From Candidatus Rokuibacteriota bacterium (lineage in GTDB: Bacteria > Methylomirabilota > Methylomirabilia > Rokubacteriales > CSP1-6), in assembly GCA_016177555.1 (NCBI GenBank), contig JACOVB010000120.1:1-6437 (forward strand): a stretch of DNA of 6,437 nucleotides, in the 5' to 3' direction. This document shows positions 6,133-6,437 of the stretch, piece after piece; position 1 is the first letter of the stretch, and the number at the start of each line of letters is the position of its first letter. Position numbers and translations under genes: made by a program. The notes below the pieces were generated by a model. It was given only the letters and a program-made list of their open reading frames with translations. It was not told the DNA's origin and searched no databases.

Positions 6133-6161
6133 ATATTGCGCGTGGCCCACGGGACTGTCAA
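6133..6161 (-). promoter_or_regulatory. Promoter for the LLM-PPOX-cofG-cofH unit
   Basis: On the minus strand a perfect TTGACA (6156-6161) is followed after 17 nt by CAATAT (6133-6138, 3/6 to TATAAT, with A2, A5 and T6 kept). The expected start of transcription falls at about 6126-6127, at the GTG of the LLM remnant, so the message could be leaderless. No Shine-Dalgarno precedes that GTG, which agrees. Confidence 0.55.
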
Positions 6162-6193
6162 GGCGGCGCGCCTCCCCGCTCGGTCCGGCGGGG

Positions 6194-6209
6194 GCTCCGC
6201 GGGCGGAGC
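6194..6209. promoter_or_regulatory. 7-bp inverted repeat in the divergent spacer
   Basis: GCTCCGC-GG-GCGGAGC is a perfect 7-bp inverted repeat with a 2-nt centre, lying between the two divergent promoters. The short centre suits a dimeric-protein operator better than a hairpin. High GC makes such repeats common by chance, so this is tentative. Confidence 0.25.
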
Positions 6210-6242
6210 GCTGGCAGCGATCTGGTCGCCTGCGGGGGGCTG

Positions 6243-6251
6243 TGCTAGGGT
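6243..6251 (+). promoter_or_regulatory. Possible extended -10 promoter for the response regulator
   Basis: TGC-TAGGGT fits an extended -10 (TGn followed by TAnnnT). A weak -35-like TGGTCG lies 17 nt upstream at 6223-6228. Transcription would begin near 6258, giving a leader of about 14 nt that still includes GAGGG 4 nt before the ATG at 6272. Confidence 0.3.
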
Positions 6252-6271
6252 ACAAGGAAGATGAGGGCGGC

Positions 6272-6437
6272 ATGAAATCCCGCATCCTCCTGGTGGACGA
6301 CGAGGCCGCGATAGCCGACTGGCTCCGGATCGTCCTCGAGAGCGAGGGCTACGCTGTCGCCGTCGCCGGCGACAGCGCGAGCGCCATGGTCCAGATGGCG
6401 CAGCACGAGTTCTCGCTCGCCGTCGTGGACCTCGTCC
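6272..6437 (+). CDS. Response regulator, N-terminal part of receiver domain (cut by window end)
   Basis: The first 55 codons of a two-component response regulator; the gene runs off the right edge. RILLVDDEAAIADWL (4-18) contains the acidic pocket D9-D10, and SLAVVDLV (48-55) contains the phospho-acceptor D53 at the normal spacing. ESEGYAVAVAGDSASAM fits strand 2 and the following helix. The ATG at 6272 has GAGGG 4 nt upstream, with AAGGAAG a little further. It is transcribed divergently from the F420 genes. The output domain is not in the window, so it could be a DNA-binding regulator, a single-domain protein or a hybrid. There is no evidence that it controls the F420 operon. Confidence 0.88.
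   Translation, partial: MKSRILLVDDEAAIADWLRIVLESEGYAVAVAGDSASAMVQMAQHEFSLAVVDLV

Noticed and set aside
6261..6275. Four-codon mini-frame (ATG AGG GCG GCA TGA) overlapping the response-regulator start
   Set aside because: AAGGAAG directly abuts its ATG with no spacing, so it cannot be initiated normally; it is likely chance.
6127..6285. Upstream extension of the LLM remnant to a start at 6285
   Set aside because: It would run through the TTGACA promoter and overlap the response-regulator start, and its residues do not resemble any LLM N-terminus.

Overview
The window is GC-rich bacterial DNA. It carries most of a coenzyme F420 biosynthesis locus, all on the minus strand, with the start of a divergent response-regulator gene at the right edge. 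Recognisable F420 genes are cofG and cofH (the two radical-SAM halves of FO synthase), cofD (transferase joining the phospho-acid to FO) and cofC (guanylyltransferase that activates the phospho-acid). Next to them is an Rv0121-type PPOX-fold, probably F420-dependent, flavoprotein and a broken luciferase-like (LLM) F420-dependent oxidoreductase. The gamma-glutamyl ligase gene (cofE/fbiB) is not in the window. CofG and CofH are separate proteins rather than the fused FbiC of Actinobacteria. With the high GC and GC-rich repeats this suggests an uncultivated F420-making soil or sediment lineage such as Rokubacteria/Methylomirabilota. That placement is inference from style, not shown by any marker.

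Layout from right to left, the direction of transcription. At 6272-6437 (+) is the N-terminus of a response regulator. The 145-nt divergent spacer at 6127-6271 has a good minus-strand promoter (TTGACA-17-CAATAT) abutting a GTG start, a weaker plus-strand extended -10, and a 7-bp inverted repeat between them. The first transcription unit reads LLM remnant (5788-6126), PPOX protein (5346-5780), cofG (4162-5349) and cofH (2874-4145), with gaps of 7 nt, an ATGA overlap and 16 nt. A 148-nt spacer with a probable promoter follows. The second unit reads HU (2438-2725), a GNAT-like protein (1954-2451), cofD (1026-1952) and cofC (364-1029), with a 14-nt overlap, a 1-nt gap and an ATGA overlap. The spacing implies tight translational coupling, and it places a nucleoid protein gene at the head of an F420 operon.

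The leftmost 363 nt hold no convincing gene. They are pyrimidine-rich on the plus strand and contain a 29-nt perfect direct repeat with a 60-nt period, degenerate relatives of it, and a pair of 17-nt inverted repeats (16/17 matching) about 290 nt apart. This looks like a small repetitive element downstream of cofC.

As a pathway: CofG and CofH make FO from tyrosine and the ribityl-aminouracil intermediate of riboflavin synthesis. CofC makes the guanylylated phospho-acid, and CofD transfers it to FO to give F420-0 or dehydro-F420-0. The PPOX protein is a likely user of the cofactor. The LLM gene was probably another user before it lost its middle. I see no clearly new system. The points most worth a second look are the internally deleted LLM gene with an intact promoter, the HU/GNAT/cofDC operon, and the repeat element.
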